The notes under the pieces are model-generated. The model saw only the letters and a list, made by a program, of their open reading frames with translations. It did no database searches and was not told where the DNA came from. A stretch of DNA of 43,745 bases from an uncultured Lachnospiraceae bacterium (GTDB taxonomy: Bacteria > Bacillota > Clostridia > Lachnospirales > Lachnospiraceae), in NCBI GenBank assembly GCA_934317845.1, contig CAKRES010000022.1:1-43745 (forward strand). Direction: 5' to 3'. Shown piece by piece: positions 42,687-43,745 of the stretch; position 1 is the first letter of the stretch; each line of letters opens with the position of its first letter. Both the position numbers and the translations under genes were made by a program.

Positions 42687-43019
42687 ATGAACCCAATTTT
42701 TGAAATTCGTAGAAACTACTTGATCATTACGGTGGAGGGAGAACTGGATCACTATATGGCGGATCAGATCCGGTTAAAGAGTGATACGTATCTGGAGGGA
42801 ACCCGGATAAAAAATGTAATCTTTGATTTCAGACACACCACATTTATGGACAGCTCCGGGATTGGAGTGATCATGGGACGCTATAAGCAGGTGGCGCGGA
42901 TGCAGGGAAAGCTGTATGGAGTACATATGAGTGATCCGATCAAGCGCATCGTACTTATTTCCGGTCTTCACAAGATCATGCTGGAGCGCAGCAGCGTGGA
43001 AGAAGCATTGAATGATTAG
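42687..43019 (+). CDS. spoIIAA: Anti-sigma F factor antagonist SpoIIAA
   Basis: 110 residues from ATG 42687, with AAAGGAGG (42672-42679) at good distance; the frame open from 42636 runs through the terminator hairpin and was not used. A STAS-domain protein that binds SpoIIAB and frees sigma F in the forespore when dephosphorylated by SpoIIE. The phosphorylation loop MDSSGIGVIMGRY is intact. First gene of the spoIIA operon; spoIIAB starts 9 bases later. Confidence 0.96.
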   Translation: MNPIFEIRRNYLIITVEGELDHYMADQIRLKSDTYLEGTRIKNVIFDFRHTTFMDSSGIGVIMGRYKQVARMQGKLYGVHMSDPIKRIVLISGLHKIMLERSSVEEALND

Positions 43020-43028
43020 GAGGGACAT

Positions 43029-43526
43029 ATGGGATATCAGGCATATTGGAAAGAAGGAAATGAGCAGCAGGAGAGCAATCTCCTTTATGAAAATGAAATG
43101 CAGGTGAAAATGCTTGCCATTGCAGAAAATGAGCAGGTGGCGCGCATGGTGGTAAGTGCCTTTGTCGCTCCGGTAAATCCTACACTGGAAGAACTGAACG
43201 ATGTGAAAACTGCTGTATCGGAGGCAGTGACAAATGCGGTGATCCATGGATATCCGGATGCAGAGATTCCTGGTTATGTGTATCTGGACTGTCAGTTAAA
43301 GGATGGTGTATTTTACATTGTGATCGAGGACAACGGAGTAGGTATTGAAAATGTGGAGCAGGCAAGACAGCCACTTTATACAAGCAAGCCTGAAATGGAG
43401 CGTTCTGGTATGGGATTTGCTTTTATGGAAGCCTTTATGGATGAATTAAAGGTAAGCTCCAGTCCGGGGCAGGGTGTGACCGTGACCATGAAAAAACGAT
43501 TGGGGAAAGGAGAGCTTGATGAGTGA
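43029..43526 (+). CDS. spoIIAB: Anti-sigma F factor SpoIIAB
   Basis: 165 residues. A GHKL-fold serine kinase that holds sigma F inactive and phosphorylates SpoIIAA. N-box EAVTNAVIHGYP, G1 DNGVGI and G2 SGMGFAFM are present. The protein carries an N-terminal extension of about 25 residues before the usual start region (NEMQVKMLAIAENE); AGGAGG lies 5 bases before ATG 43029 and supports the longer form. It overlaps sigF by 8 bases, typical of this operon. Confidence 0.96.
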   Translation: MGYQAYWKEGNEQQESNLLYENEMQVKMLAIAENEQVARMVVSAFVAPVNPTLEELNDVKTAVSEAVTNAVIHGYPDAEIPGYVYLDCQLKDGVFYIVIEDNGVGIENVEQARQPLYTSKPEMERSGMGFAFMEAFMDELKVSSSPGQGVTVTMKKRLGKGELDE

Positions 43527-43745
43527 AACCTTGGATTTACTGATTGCAGTAAGACAAGGAAATAAGGAAGCACGAAGGATGTTGTTAGAACAAAATACAG
43601 GACTGGTCTGGAGCGTGGCACGACGTTTCCAAAACCGGGGGCAGGAGCTTGAGGATCTGTTCCAGATCGGCTGCATCGGTCTGTTAAAAGCGATCGATCA
43701 TTTTGATGTAGAACGTCCGGTGCAGTTATCTACCTATGCGGTACC
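43519..43745 (+). CDS. sigF: RNA polymerase sigma factor SigF (5' part, cut by window end)
   Basis: The first 75 codons are visible, from ATG 43519 with AAAGGAG upstream. They read MSETLDLLIAVRQGN and include region 2 with DLFQIGCIGLLKAIDHFD and STYAV. Sigma F directs forespore-specific transcription after asymmetric division. The rest lies beyond the window. Confidence 0.93.
   Translation, partial: MSETLDLLIAVRQGNKEARRMLLEQNTGLVWSVARRFQNRGQELEDLFQIGCIGLLKAIDHFDVERPVQLSTYAV

Overview
The window looks like chromosomal DNA of a spore-forming, low-to-medium GC member of the Clostridia, most likely family Lachnospiraceae. The reasons are the spoIIA sporulation operon, gatCAB transamidation, BspA-type leucine-rich-repeat and InlB-repeat surface proteins, strong AGGAGG ribosome binding sites, sigma-A promoters with 17-base spacers, and a four-gene cluster that I associate from memory with Lachnospiraceae families of unknown function (DUF5716/DUF5717, not verified here). 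I saw no phage genes, insertion sequences, CRISPR arrays, tRNA or rRNA genes. No gene-free stretch exceeds 300 bases; the longest is the 235-base luxS/gatC divergent region.

Layout. Bases 1-4633 (+): the tail of a Lys/Ala/Pro repeat protein, an MscS channel, a CBS-domain protein and two paralogous proteins that join a TerB-like helical domain to a right-handed beta-helix, closed by a shared terminator. Bases 4638-8462 (-): luxS, a tiny cysteine-rich protein, an ABC-F ATPase with an apparently inactivated second nucleotide-binding domain, and a CNNM/CorC-type membrane protein. Bases 8556-11973 (+): gatC-gatA-gatB behind a short leader with a T-box-like motif and a terminator. Bases 12032-17158 (-): a PilZ (c-di-GMP receptor) protein and a 1577-residue LRR/Ig-like surface protein. 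Bases 17309-26692 (+): a GH3-type lipoprotein lacking both catalytic residues, purF-purB, two secreted InlB-repeat proteins (one carrying a glycerophosphodiester phosphodiesterase domain), and purA.

Bases 26761-33740 (+) hold the most intriguing block: a giant two-beta-domain plus helical-repeat protein, an Hsp70-like protein with a substrate-binding-like beta domain and degenerate phosphate loops, a TPR protein and a two-TM coiled-coil membrane protein. They are tightly packed as one operon and probably form one chaperone-like or scaffold machine at the membrane. It is followed by valS with its own promoter.

Bases 36472-43745 (+): greA, a ComEC-like metallo-beta-lactamase lipoprotein, a FapA/DUF342 protein, folC, a 56-codon gene overlapping folC, a zinc-ribbon/TPR membrane protein, and the spoIIAA-spoIIAB-sigF sporulation operon cut by the window end. 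In three places (gatC, greA, spoIIAA) an intrinsic terminator hairpin ends only a few bases before the ribosome binding site of the next gene, leaving no room for a promoter between them. This suggests that expression of these genes depends on terminator read-through.
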